NCBI GenBank assembly: GCA_029717555.1
Contig: JAMDHS010000004.1
Location: 1-64,000 of the forward strand
Reading direction: 5' to 3'
Source: Peribolospora baueri
Lineage: Eukaryota; Basidiomycota; Peribolosporomycetes; Peribolosporales; Peribolosporaceae
DNA: 64,000 nt
Shown: positions 33,657-45,707 of the stretch, piece after piece
Layout: each line of letters begins with the position of its first letter
How positions within the stretch are numbered: position 1 is the stretch's first letter
The notes under the pieces: generated by a model
Told to the model about the DNA's origin: nothing
What the model saw: only the letters and a program-made list of their open reading frames with translations
The model's database searches: none
Position numbers and translations under genes: made by a program

Positions 33657-36600
33657 ATGAGCAAGAAGGGCGCCGCCGCCCCATCCAAGGTGGACGTCAG
33701 TCGCCACGCCGGACTGGTGAGTGCTTGCCTTGACACATCACGAGACGTGAACAGTACAAGCATCATAGGACCGACGGCGACCGGCCTTGGACGACCACGT
33801 ACGTCCTCGCTCGGACCCTCCCTCTCAACTCACTCGCGCTCCCCCGCTTCCGTCCCCGCGCGTGCCCAGGTCAACCTCGGCAACACTTGCTTCCTCAACT
33901 CCGTCCTCCAGTCTGTTTCCTCCACGCAGACCCTACACGCCCTCATCGATCCGGCCTACGTCTCTCCCTCTTCTCCACCCTCCCTCTCCCTCGGCCCTCC
34001 ATCCCAGCCCCCTTCTCTTCGCCCTCGCCCAGCCTCCGCCACCTCGGACAATGTCACCGCCGCCTCAGCCTCCGCCCACGCCGCGGCACCGCGGAGCATC
34101 GCCCTCGGCCCAGACGGCGACGAGAATCTCGATCTCCTTCCTCTGACCAGCGCCTTCCGTCAAACCCTCAAGAAGACCTGGGCGTCCCCCGCCTCTGCCC
34201 CGTCCAACCGAACCGACCCCTCCCGACAGCGACCGTCCAGCTCGAGCGGCAGCAAATCCAACCGCGGCGGCAACAGCGGCGGCGGCAGCAGCAGCTCGTA
34301 CGACGACGGTCCTGGAGTCAAAGGCGAGCGCAGCTCCCTCGTCGTCGATCCTAGACTCCTCCTCAAGCGGGTGGGGGACAAGTTCGATCAGTACATGGAG
34401 TTCGGGCAGCAGGACGGGCATGAGCTGCTCATTCATCTGCTCGACGCGATGCGGATGGAGGAGCTCGATGTGAGCATCCGCTTTTCCACCGACCTCGTCT
34501 TCTCCTCTTTACGGGTCCGGTGCGGGTATCTCACCTGACTCCTTCTCCCTGCCCGCACGATCCTTCTCTCCCCCTCACCCCCCCGCCTGCCTTCCTCTCC
34601 CGCCTCATCAAAGGTCATCAAACGCGTCTTCCCTCCGCCGCCTCCCAAGTCCAAGGAAGAGCGTCGGGCAGAGCGAGCAGTGCGCCGTCGTCAGCAAAGG
34701 GAGCATCAAAGCAGACGAGTAGACGGAAACCGTTCATCCGCTGCTGATTCGGATGCGCCCTGGCGTGACCCGAGTCGAGAAGGAAGGGAAATGTGGCCGG
34801 AAATGGGGCACGCCGGAGGGATGGATGGTGGAGAACTCGCGGAGGGTGCGCGTGGGGATGCGATCGCCACTGCCGCTGATGATATGGATGGAGAGCGGAA
34901 CAAGGCTCGAGCTTTGGATAGAGACAGCGTCCGACCCTTCGTGGACATCGTCTTTGGCGGCAAGCTGGACCAGATCGTCGTTTGCGAAGGGTGTAAGAAC
35001 GTGAGCGTTCTCGTCTTTCTTGCCAAGCTGTGGCCGAGGCCGCCTTGATTCTCTTCCAGCTCTTCTACCGCAAGTTTTCTGACTCTCCTCCCAACCGTTT
35101 ACGCTCTGATCTATACACCATCTCGCTTTGTCGCAGGTGTCCATCGTTTCGGAGGACTTTTACGACATTTCCCTTTCGCTCGGCCGAGATGCAGGTCAAA
35201 GGGTCCGCAAGGTGAGCGCCTCGGTCGACAAGTCTGCTCATCGACCGTTACCACTGGTATTCATATTTCCAACCCATTTCTGCGCGCCGCCCGCTCAGCG
35301 TGACCGCATTCGATCCATAGCTCGAAAGTGGCGCCGGGCGAGAGCGTCCTCCTCTTCCGCTGGCGAGGATCGCTCAAAGGCCATCTTCTCCGTAGCACCA
35401 GGAGAGACGACCGAGGAAGCCGCTTTCTCCGCTGCTATGACCGAGGCCGAGGTTTCCGAGCCGGTCGCTGCGGCGAAGGAGCAGCAGCGACGAAGGCTCA
35501 GCGCCCAACCTTTGACGTCTCGGCCGAGCCTTCGCAAGGCCAGCTTCAGGGCCCTTGGTAGGAGTCCCAGCATGGGCTGGAGTCCCAGCATGGGCTCGCC
35601 TGAGACCAAGGCAGCCGCCCAGCAGGACGGCAGCGCCATCGCGAGCGACACGGAGGGCGACGCGGGTGACGAGGAGGGAGGTGGCGAATTGAACAGGGCG
35701 AGCGACGACGAGAAGGAGAAGGAACGGCAAGTGGGCGAGGAGAGGAAGCAGCTAGAGGCGGAGGAAGAGAAGTCGGACCCCGTTCGAGCCGCTTGGATCC
35801 GGCGCCTCCTCGCAGACGCTGGCCCGGTGCCACCCAGCCCGCTCTCCCTTCTCCGTCCCTCCACACCCCTTCACCCGCACGCCCATCCCGGCTCGGAAGC
35901 CGATCCAACTGACCGCGCCGCACCTGGCGACCCGTACTACGGCTACGGCCCCAAGGGTACGCTACCCGGCACGACGGAGACGCTCCGTAAGCAGTCCGGC
36001 ACCGGTCTCGTGCAGGCCCTCCGTAACTTCACCGGCGTCGAGTTACTCCAAGGCGACAACGAGTTTGCGTGCAAAAACTGCTGGAAGTTGGCTAATCCTG
36101 ATCGCGTGCGGCGGCGGAGAAGGGTGCGGCGGAGGAGGGCCGCCGTGTCTGCTGCTATTCATGTAGTTCACGGTGGATGTCAGGGGGCTGATGACTCGGA
36201 CGACTTGAGTTCGTCTTCTTCCAGCACTCTTTCTTCTTCCTCCTCGTCTGGGTTTAGCTCTGCTGATGAGGGTGACGACGAGGTGGCGGGAGGCAGCGTC
36301 TTTGAGCGTGACCAAGCGTCGACATCGGCGTCGGCGTCGCTCTCGGGCGGGCCGCTCTCGACGATCTCACTAGCTAGCGACCGCACGCAATCATCCTGCT
36401 CCAGCTCCAACTTCGATATCATGGGCGCCAGCATCGTTAGCTGTCCCGCCTCCTTGCCCGCCTCCCCGGTCACGGCTCGGCCACGACCGCTTCCGCGCCG
36501 GGACGGCAGGGGCGAAGAGAACGAGCAATTGAGCGATAAGGGGGACGCTGACGCGGCAGAAGAGTCTCAGCAAGCCATTCCTTCCATCAAGACCACCGAC

Positions 36601-38252
36601 CCCGACGGTTCTTCGATGGACAACGCCACCCCGGCGTCCATAGATTTGGCTGCGTCTCGGACAGATGGGGACGAACGCCTCACGTCGCGCATGGACAGGC
36701 TGGGCCTTGATAAATCTTCCTCCCTGACGGGAGGAAGAAGTCGAGCGAGCGAATGTCCGCACGAGCGGATGACCAGATCGGACGGCGGGCCTGAGGCTGA
36801 AAGCGACGCCGTCGAAGAGGAGGAAGGAAAGTCCGCGTCAAAGACCAACTGCGGGATGCCGATCCGAGTGAACGGAGCAGCGATCGAGTCGACCAGCTGC
36901 AAACCTTCGAAGCGTTCCAAGCGCTCTCCCTCGCCTCCCCATTACGTCGCACGCCGCGCCCTCAAGCGGTACCTCATCTCCGAAGCGCCGCCCGTGCTCA
37001 TCTTCCATCTCAAGCGCTTTCAAAGCACCGGCAAGAGTTCGGCGTGGGGAGGGCAAACGTTCTCGTCGCTCAAAAAGTTGGACGAATATCTCAGCTTTCC
37101 CGAGCACCTTGACGTTGGACCCTGGATGGCCCCTCCCGCTCCCAAGGATGTCAAGGCGGAGAAGAGAAAACGGAACGGCAAAATCGACGGCGTCGAATCG
37201 GACGAATGGAAGGAGCATGACGAGACGCCGGACGGACACCCGAGCGAGGGCCTCCACGTGCCGCCATTTGTCGATGGACATGCTCATCATTCCGCTGGCT
37301 CTCGCCCATCCTCTCGCGGCGGCACCAAGTCGAACTCTTCCTCCGTCCACGGCTCGGACACTGAGGATGGTTCGACGAGTCCCTCACGGTCGCAAAAGCA
37401 GCGCAGCAGCTGGTTCTCCAGAGTTCGGAGCAGGTCCCGGTCGACTGGGCCGGACAGCATGAACGAACCCGTGGGAGGCAAGGGTCGCAAGTCGGTTGAG
37501 TACCGGCTCTACGCCGTGGTGGTGCAGTGAGTGATCTACGTCTGCCCGTCCGGTCTCGTGTCCGCTCACCCTGGACGAGCTGACCGAATCCCACGCTTGA
37601 CTCTTTCCAACTCGACAGCATTGGCACGATGAACATGGGTCACTACATCGCCTACGTCCTTTCCGATCGCATCATCGACCCGTCCCTGCCGCCGGTTCTT
37701 CCTCCGTCTAGCTCATCACTGGACGAAGGATCAGCCCCGAATAGCCCCGCCTCCAAGGCTGCACGTTCACCTTCGGCGTCGACCGAAGTCGTCGAGACCG
37801 CGCCGCCAGCGCCAGCTCCAAACCTCCTTTCAGATTCACGCGCGTTTTCGGTGCCCATCTCCGCTTCGTCCACCTCCGCCGACTTGTCCGGGCCCCCTAG
37901 TATCGTCGTCGGCAGTTCCGGCTCCCCGGCGTCCGTCGCTTCCTCTTCCCCCAAAACTGCCCCCCACGGAGGAGGCTATCCTCCCTCCTCTCAACCTTCC
38001 TCCGTGCCTTCCCCGCAGCCGGCTCCCACACGCCCCCCCGATCGCAGGCGATGGGTGTACTGCTCCGACGACATGGTCCGATTGGCCAGCTTGGACGAAG
38101 TGCTCAAAGCCAAGGCGTACATGTTATTGTGAGCGTGGTTTCATGTTGCCTCCCTTGCTCGCTTTGCAGGGTTTGAAACCACTGAGCTGACGGACCAACC
38201 TTATGCGACCTTTCGTGCACTTCCTTCCTCTTTCAGCTACGAGAAAGCGTAG
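33657..38252 (+). CDS. Ubiquitin-specific protease (USP/UBP, C19 peptidase) with large insertions
   Basis: Seven exons, 33657-33716, 33870-34469, 34614-35000, 35137-35211, 35299-37526, 37619-38128 and 38237-38252, join in phase for 1291 residues. The Cys box is NLGNTCFLNSVLQS with the catalytic Cys. QQDGHELLIHLLDAM follows. The His box is HIGTMNMGHYIAYVL, split by an intron, and VYCSDDMVRL carries the later conserved Asp; the C-terminus is MLFYEKA. Two CxxC pairs (VCEGC and CKNC) match the zinc knuckle in the finger subdomain, and APPVLIFHLKRF is also typical. Long Ser/Asp/Glu-rich and basic insertions, mainly in exon 5, make it larger than the usual catalytic domain and recall USP16/USP45-type enzymes. 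It should remove ubiquitin from proteins; substrates are unknown. Confidence 0.9.
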
Positions 38253-38459
38253 ATGCATGCTTGACCGCCACCCCTCTCGCATTCCCTTCCCACTGGAGCG
38301 CTTGTAGGTCAGTTCTTTCTTGGATTACGGTAGATGAGTGGATTTCCTCTTTCATCCTCCCGTCCTAGCATACCGTTATTGTATCATACGGAGAGCAATT
38401 ATCAACATTGGTACCTTCAGTCCGTTTTACACCTCCTGCCTACCGCCACATACATTCCC

Positions 38460-39823
38460 TTAGCGGCCGAAGCCAAAGAGCCGAATGTGCCTCTGGTGGC
38501 TTTCCATGCAGAAAGGGCACAGTCGGTCTAAGACCTGCCCCCCTGAGCTACCAAACCGCTGCCTACGCTCCATCATCTCCTTGATACTGTGTGTTAGAGG
38601 ATGACAAGCAGATAGGCCATGAGTCATTGGTCCATATTGGCCACTAATGAGTGGACTCACCAGCCGCGACAGTAAGCAATATGGCCGCACCGCTCGAAAG
38701 CCACATCGGCATGAGCGTCTTTACAGAAGACACACTCCGGAAGGCAAATCTTGGCGAGGGCCTCCACCTTCCTTGTCAGCTGGGCGATGTCCTCGGTGAG
38801 TCGAGCGTTTTCCTTGACCAGTTGCGCTTTGTCCTTGGCGAGTTCATCTTTGTCCTTGGCGAGTTGAGCGTTGTCACGTTGAACGAGGTCTGTGCGGAGC
38901 TGTCTAATCTGGTCAGTAAAATCTGGACAATGACGGATGGCAGCGTGAAGGTCAGCAGCACTGACGACGTGTCGAGGCAACAATGGTCCTTCTTCATCGT
39001 CTTCGCCGTCTTCTGAAGCAATCGTGCTCCCATCATCCTCGTCATCATCATCATCTGAGTTTTGATGGGGGGGTGTTCTGAGGTCATCATATGTCCTCAT
39101 GATGAAGGATAAAAGGTTGTTTTTTTCATCCAACCGAGTATTCTCGTGCTGGAGTGCATCTCTCTCCTCTTCCAGTGCATCCCTCTCCTCCTCGAGTGCA
39201 TCCTTCTCCTCTTCCAGAGCTTTCCGCTCCGCATGGCACTGACGATAAAGGGCATCGTGCAGATACTCGAGAATTCCATGCTGAGGAGAGGTAGACAGCC
39301 GAGGACGACGCTCCCTGCTCCTCCGACGGCGTTCGCTCCTCCGTCCATGCTTGCTCTTCTTGAGTACGTACGAGATTAGACGCCTGTTGAACTTATACCA
39401 GGGGTGGCTCCCCGCCGGCATCTGTCCACTCTTCTTTGAAAGCTGATCGACGAAGAACTAAAGAGGACGGCCGCTAGGTTAGCCGGATGAGTGAACAGTT
39501 GAATGAGAGCGAACGCGGGTACCCACCTGTAACACCCGACGTTCCACATCAGGGCCACGCAATGAGCGTTCACTCACATCATACCAAAAGGCCTTGATCG
39601 CAGCCGCAACTTTATTGGTGTCATCCATGTCTGGGGACGCCAGGAGGACATACTTTGCTGCGACCTTGATGAAGGCCTGAATTGGATCTCGACTTCTGCA
39701 AGTCCACCGGTCCATCATGTTGGGCAGGGCATTCAATGTAAATGGCCTCACCCTCACAAAGGGAGGGATAGGAGCCAGTGCGGCTGTAGATCCGGATGAG
39801 AACATTTTTGATGATGACGACAT
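38460..39823 (-). CDS. Coiled-coil protein with a C-terminal RING finger
   Basis: Three exons, 39823-39527, 39457-38661 and 38586-38460, join in phase for 406 residues. The N-terminal third (including DPIQAFIKVAAKYVLLASPD) is not recognised. A basic patch (GRRSERRRRSRERRPRL) precedes a coiled coil with repeated units (KDALEEERDALEEERDAL), an acidic linker and a second coiled coil (LAKDKDELAKDKAQLVKENA). The RING is CVFCKDAHADVAFERCGHIA, then YCRGC completed across the last intron, and CPFC near the end, a C3HC4-type spacing. It is probably an E3 ubiquitin ligase or scaffold. The 3' end faces the protease gene with a 207-base gap. Sequence upstream is tandemly duplicated, so the true 5' end is uncertain. 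Confidence 0.72.
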
Positions 39824-39870
39824 ATGCCTCACTCCTGGTCGAAAAAAGAGAGAGAAAAAAAAGAAGGCCC

Positions 39871-40702
39871 AGCCATCATGATTAGGGTTCAAAGGCGCTG
39901 GGAACCCACAGCTGGACGACATCGCGCTCCCCTACCTGCCATCAAACCGTGTGGACCGATTAACGATTAAGGTCGACATCACTCCGATGCTAAGCCCCAT
40001 GGTTCCACATAGAGACGGAGCGCAGCGAATGATAGGGTACAACGGTACACTCTATGTGGTTCCCGGACCTCCGGGACACTAGGTGTAATAAACTCCACCG
40101 CCCAACTGTGCAGCGACCTAGAAACCACACCTCGAATGACTGAGCGAGCTGGCCAGACTCGCCTTGTGATGAATAACCTGCTGCTTTTTTGTCTCCGAGT
40201 ACCGTGTCCGTCGAAGGAGAGGGGGTGCTGGTGTGGGTGAAGACGTCAACTTCCTCGTTCCAGGTCGTTTCAAACCACCAGAAAAAGAAGAAGAGAAGAG
40301 AAGAGAAAAAGAGAAAATAGAAAAGAGAAAAAGAGAAAAAAAAGTCAGCCACGCGATTAGGGTTCAAAAGCGCCGGGAACCCACAGCTGGACGACATCGC
40401 GCTCCGCCACCTGCCATCAAACCGTGTGGACCGGTTCGGGTCGACATCACTCCGATGCTAAGCCCCATGGTTCCACGTGGGGACGGAGCGCAGCGAATGA
40501 TAGGGTACAACGGTACACGCTATGTAGTTCCCGGACCTCCGGGACACTAGGTGTGGTAAACTCCACCGCCCAACTGTGCAGCAACGTAGAAATCACACCT
40601 CGAATGACTGAGCAAGCTGGCTAGACTCGCCTTGTAATGTACGAATTGCGGCTTCTTTTGTGTCTCCGAATACTGTATCCGTCAAGGAGCTGGTGTGGAT
40701 GA
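39871..40702. repeat. Diverged tandem duplication upstream of the RING gene
   Basis: Bases 39871-40240 and 40347-40702 are two direct copies, roughly 90 percent alike by eye, separated by a purine-rich spacer. Both copies contain GGACGACATCGCGCTC, the block CTCCGATGCTAAGCCCCATG and a CTCCACCGCCCAACTGTGCAG segment. On the minus strand both begin an open frame MSSSCGFPA followed by a long pyrimidine tract, as at an intron end. The unit may include promoter and 5' exons of the RING gene. Confidence 0.8.
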
Positions 40703-43438
40703 AAAAGAGGACAGGTGAGACAGGAGAAACGAAGAGGGAGGTCGAGTAGGAAAGGGGGGTTAGCGAGGTCGAGTCTGAGGAGAGAAAAGAGGGAATGTGG
40801 TTTGAGTGGAAAGCAAGGTGGGATGTGGGATGAGGAGGTGAGGGAAGACGTCTCGAAAGGAGGTGCTATATACCTTTCGTTGACCGCACGCTCGTAGGGG
40901 AGAAAGTGGCTCTTGGTCGGAGAGACATGGCTACGAGGTGAGTTAGTGTCCAAAGCGATGTCTCGACGAACGTGTACAAAACGGGTACGATTTCGTCTCC
41001 TGGGGTTCGCCCGCAACTGGGGGGGCGAAGCGGGATGCGTAGGACGCTTTCGTCGCCCGGGGTTCGCCCGCAACTGGATCGGTGATGCAAAGGCGCGTCG
41101 CTCCAGTGCGGCGCAGAATTCGCCTGAGGGGACCTGAAGGGATAATAGTGACACTGCCAAAGCAGAACGCCTCAAATAACATGGTGAGATGTTTGAAAGG
41201 AATCATTGTAAGTGGTCGATGACCTTTCACATAACGGGGAGAAGTCAGTAAGGGATAGGCGAGCACTGTTCACAGCAGAGCACTGTTCACAGCAGGGGAA
41301 GATCAGTATGGAAGAGCCGCCGGCAGGACGTGTCTCATCATGGGACGGCCCCAGAAAAAGATCGGCTCGAACAAGGAAGACAAGCGCATTTGGGGCGATG
41401 GATTGAAGCGGAAAGGGCACTGTAAAGGATAAGAGGGTGACGAGGAGCGAGTTGGTGTTTTTACGGATGATGGCGAATCCGTTACCGATCTGTTTGTTGT
41501 CCGCGCATCCGATAATTAATTCGAGTACGTTAAGTAGGGAGTGTATGTGCTCGAGTAGTGTACGTACATACTCAAGCAGTATATGTACTCTAGGCGTACG
41601 TGCCCGCTTAAGCGCCATCTCGAAGTCTCGCAACTACCACCATCTTCCAGGACCGTCCCAACCAGACCAGGCTTCCTGGCTCAGATGGATGGGGTTGGTG
41701 TCAGATGGAGAAATGTCCAAGGTTTTGCCGAAGGGCGTGGGCCAACTAAGCCTCTTGCTGGGCCCTGAACTTATGGAAGAGGTTGACTGCTATGACCTCG
41801 CTCTGCAGACGCATTGCTCGGTGGGCGTGTGAACCAAGTCGGACCGGAGCGCTCATTCCGATGTTGATCTCTCTCCTCCCTAAGGTGTCCTGTCTAGCGG
41901 GATGGAAGGATCGACGCACCATCACCATCGGCGCTGTCATGCATGATGGTAATTGCCTCATCGCCACCAATCCTAGCAGTCCCACCCGACACAATCCCCT
42001 CACGTTCCCGCTCACGTCCTATGACGACGACGGTCAAAGAACTATGATGGCCTCAGCGATGGCGAGGACGACGACGACGATGACATGGACGCGCTTCTAC
42101 TTGTGTACACACAGGGACACATGCTAAGTTGCCGTTTGCTGTTCCAACTGGGGCTCAATGACGCTCTACCATGGCTATTTGCCGTGCCGTCCAGCTGTGC
42201 CAGTTCTTTCCCTCTTCTACGTGCTCCCTGATCCCTGTTACTGCCGTTTTTCCAGGCAGTACATACAAGACCTGCTCGAGACTTGTCCCGCTTGAGTAGG
42301 TATGTGCTTCTGTAGGAGCGTCCGTCGTCAAGGGAACGACGGACGTTTGGATTTTCAGTCGGGACGAGACGAAGACATTAAGTCGTCTACGTGGCCGCGC
42401 TCGTTCACTACCGCGAAAGAAAGGAAAGCTCACACCTGGCTGTTGCTCGTCGTACCACACAAATCACATCGTCCTCCCACTCGGCGCAGAGCGACGGAAA
42501 GCTGCAATCCGACAAGCCGGGTCTGACGCACACCGTGTACAATGTGCGTCCGGCTGCGACTGCGTCCAGCGGCGAAAGAAGTCTATCCGTGCGCCGACGA
42601 CTAGCCCGGTGGACGACCGAGGCGGGCGTGGGGTAATCCCCAGCCGGTCAGAGAGCTCACCCGGGCGCAGTATGTCTTTTCCTCCAACCTCCGCTTTATG
42701 CCATGCCTCCCGACCGCGTTCTGAATTTGATCTTATAGTAGCCTGCTGGAGGCTGTGGTTATGGGAAAATGCCATCGACCTTCTCCCAGCGACGGCGACA
42801 TTATCTGTCCTCGTCCCTATCAACTCTCCGTCATCACCAACTGCCCAATTCGTCCTCCTCGTTTGGCGGCTCGAGTCTTTGAAAGTCAACCCGATGGCGT
42901 AGAGACGACCGTCCGTGGACGCCTTGGCCCTACTCCCACCCCCCCTCGACACCGTCCACAGTCTGCCGGGGCGTTGTCGGCTCCCTTCACCCCGTCGGCA
43001 GCATAGTTCCATCATCTCTCCTCGACGTATACCCCCAAACGTTATTTTCTTTCAGTACGCTGTCTGCCTTTGCAGTCCAGTCTCCTTCCTCTCTCGCCGA
43101 CGTGCTTAACCCACACCGCCGGTCAGAGCGTTCGTCTTTCGATCGCCATCCTCTCATCTTCTCCCCTTCCACCCGTCTCTTCAACAGCTAGGAGTGTTAC
43201 AGGACCAAGAGGAGCACCATCGTGCTGTCCAAGCAAGCCCGGGTAAGTAATTCAGGGTCATACAAGGCGACGTCGAGATATATTGATCGTGCGTCATCAT
43301 TCAACCTCTTCCTCCTTCTTCGCCTCGATACTCTTTTGCGCCTCGTGCCTCGCTCCTCTGTGATGGATCGTCTGGGGACCCTGTCAGCTAGCCGTTCGCG
43401 GATGGAGAAGGCCTTCTTTTGTACGTCCACCAGCCGAG
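40703..43438. other. Gene-poor stretch with small repeats
   Basis: No recognisable gene. Two direct copies of a 20-odd base GGGGTTCGCCCGCAACTGG unit lie near 40999 and 41058. A 17-base unit with CACTGTTCACAGCAG is repeated back to back at 41262-41295. Near 41520-41600 are alternating TACGTAC-type runs. An open plus-strand frame around 42755-43006 (CPRPYQLSVITNCPIRPPRL) is the most protein-like piece, but I could not link it to other exons. Confidence 0.45.
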
Positions 43439-45176
43439 ATGATGGCACCTCCACTAGCCATCCTCGACCCGACGAAAAAGTACGACATCGGCGGCGGTGC
43501 ACAAGCGAAGGGCACTCGCGCCGCATTCCAGCCCATTCGCACCAAGAGCGCCGGGGCGCGGCTGGACGAGGGGCCTGACGACAACGGTTCAAATACACGT
43601 TTAGAGCGTCACCGGCCCCCTTCGCTATCTCGGTCGGCTTCTTTCGGCCGCCTCCGCCCACCGTCCGTGCCGTCGACCGGTGACCACGTTAACGAGCGAC
43701 AGGCAAGGGGACGAGAGGGAAAGCAGCGCAGGGAGAGGTCCCGCTCGGAAGAGCGAGGACGAACGAGCGCCTTCCCGTCGGCACAGGACACTTGCTCTCC
43801 CCACCTTCCGCTCTCGCGACTCCCCGCTTCCACCACTGCACCTGCACCGGCGCGAGCGCCGGCGCCGGTTCCATCGACAGGCGTCCCCGGTAGCGTCCTC
43901 TCCTTCCCGCCTCCACCTCTCCCGCCTCCCCGATTCCTTCTCCCACCTCCCCCGACCCCCTGGTCACCGCCCGGGAGGGCGGCAGGCGGCTCCCCGGGCG
44001 GTAAGCGTAACGGCGAGGCGCGCGAGCTCTGATCCGTCGCTGAGATCGTCAGGCGTCGCCGCGAAGTCGGTGACGGGACTCGCACGCGCCGTCGATGACG
44101 GGGTCACGGCCTCTGCGACAGCGACGATGGGGACGAAGAGAACAAGAATGACAAGGTGGCGAACACGTGGCCATCGGTCGCCGTGCCCGCCGTGCCACGC
44201 CTGTGCCACTGCCTGCTCCGAGGAATTGGGACGTCGGCCGGCAGTCGCGGTCGGGGATCCCTTTTGGGACGTGGAAGATGTCTGTTCGGAGGAGGCATAC
44301 TACCGAATCCGGAACAGCGATGGTGGTGGAGATGGAGGTGGAGGCGGTTCGGGCGCAGCAGAAGAGCGAGAGCATCAGCGGCAGCCGGATTCACGGTCAT
44401 TGAGGCTGACACCCGGAGGAGGGAGAGCAGGGCCGGGACGGCAAGCAGAAGTGAAGGCGGAAGGGAAGGCTCCATTACGAACGGTATCGGCACTATCATC
44501 TACACTTGCTCCTTCGCCACCCCGGCAGCCGCCGCGGCTGCCACTGCCATTGGCACGCGAAGCGGCATCGGGCCAGCCTCCGTCCTCGCCGTCGCCAATG
44601 GCGCCAAGCTCGTCGTCTCTCACTGGCTCGCGCCGCTCCGCGTCTCGACAAGGTTCGTCAGCGGCTGGAACTCTGCAGTGGACGTCGACGTCGGCATCGC
44701 GAATAAACATGGACAGGATACACGACAGGCTAGCCCGACAAGAGGAGCGGCTAAAGGCGCTGATGGACGAGGCGAGCGTTCTGGTGGAGAGGATGGTGCG
44801 TCTGGGAAGGGAGCGGATTGGGTCGAGGGTGGAGGGGATGGACGGAGACGGGGACGGGAGAAGGACGAAGAGAGGCGAAGGAGGAGGAGAAGGGGGACGA
44901 CGGTGTGATCGTCGAGTGGAGTGGAGTGGAGTAGAAGTGGAGCGAGCGGGAACGAGGAGGGGCACGTCTGCTTTACCTACCTATCTTCCTTCCTTCCTTC
45001 TTTCTGCATTTTCCTCTTGTACTTTCTCACTCCCCGCGCGCGCTCGAAGAAGAAGAAGAAGAAGAAGAAGGGGCAAAAAAAAAAAAAGCAAAGCGCTCGC
45101 TAGGCTCGGCTTTGGCATCGTCACGTCGCGTCACGTCTGTCATGAATCCTACCGGTACACATATATAGCTTTCTGA
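43439..45176 (+). CDS. Unrecognised Ser/Pro/Arg-rich protein (3' end uncertain)
   Basis: Exon 43439-44000 starts MMAPPLAILDPTKKYDIGGG and joins in phase, through a GTAAGC donor and CAG acceptor, to an exon beginning at 44053 (GVAAKSVTGLARAVDDGVT). Later parts include VGDPFWDVEDVCSEEAYYRI and a helical stretch DRLARQEERLKALMDEASVL with coiled-coil spacing. Most of the rest is low-complexity Ser, Pro, Arg and Gly. I do not recognise a family. The frame stays open to 45176, but beyond about 44950 the translation is that of simple repeats (including a GAA run at 45046-45075), so the real stop or a final intron probably lies earlier. An upstream exon ending at the GTAAGT near 43240 is possible. 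Confidence 0.5.
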
Positions 45177-45707
45177 GATTGGCTCAGTAAGTAGCCAGAC
45201 AGACTGACCAAAAGTGTCTTTTGCCGTGCTGGCCTAGGATGGATTGTGTTTCCCAGACTCGAGATCGATCCTGACAACGTCCCGTCTCGGCTCTTGTTCC
45301 TTTTCTGTCATGGACTGACTGTGATGAGTAGCGAAGGGACTCGAACGTTAAAATGGATGTCATTTCATCGTCATCATCGTCGACGTCGTCCTCCTCCTCC
45401 TCCCCAACAGAGAGGGTATCGGAAATCGACCGGACGGACGGACGGACTCGGGGGAAAAGGCATCATCAGGATGCGTGTCATGCGTAGATTGACGTTACGA
45501 GCAGGGGAGTAAAGGGAAGGGGATAAACGACCTCACGAGCTAAACCGACGAATCGAATAAGATCGAATCGAATCTCAACGAGGGCAAAAACGAAAAGCAA
45601 AAGCGAAAACGAAGACGAAGACGAAGCGAAAACGAAGCGAACCGAAGCGAACCGAAGCGAAAGGCACGGCACGGCACAGCGCACGCGGCACGGCACAGCG
45701 CGACGCT
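45177..45707. other. Intergenic between convergent genes
   Basis: Contains the 3' sides of the unrecognised gene and the transporter. Near 45590-45710 there are GAAGCGAAAC-type and GGCACGGCACAG-type short repeats. No coding signal. Confidence 0.5.

Noticed and set aside
42464-43015. Open frames on both strands at 42.5-43.0 kb as a gene
   Set aside because: No domain, and neither strand offers exons that can be joined in phase; both readings cannot be true and neither is supported.
44980-45090. CRISPR-like or telomeric repeats in simple-sequence tracts
   Set aside because: The tracts are pure microsatellites (GAA, CCTT, A runs) without unique spacers or telomere units.
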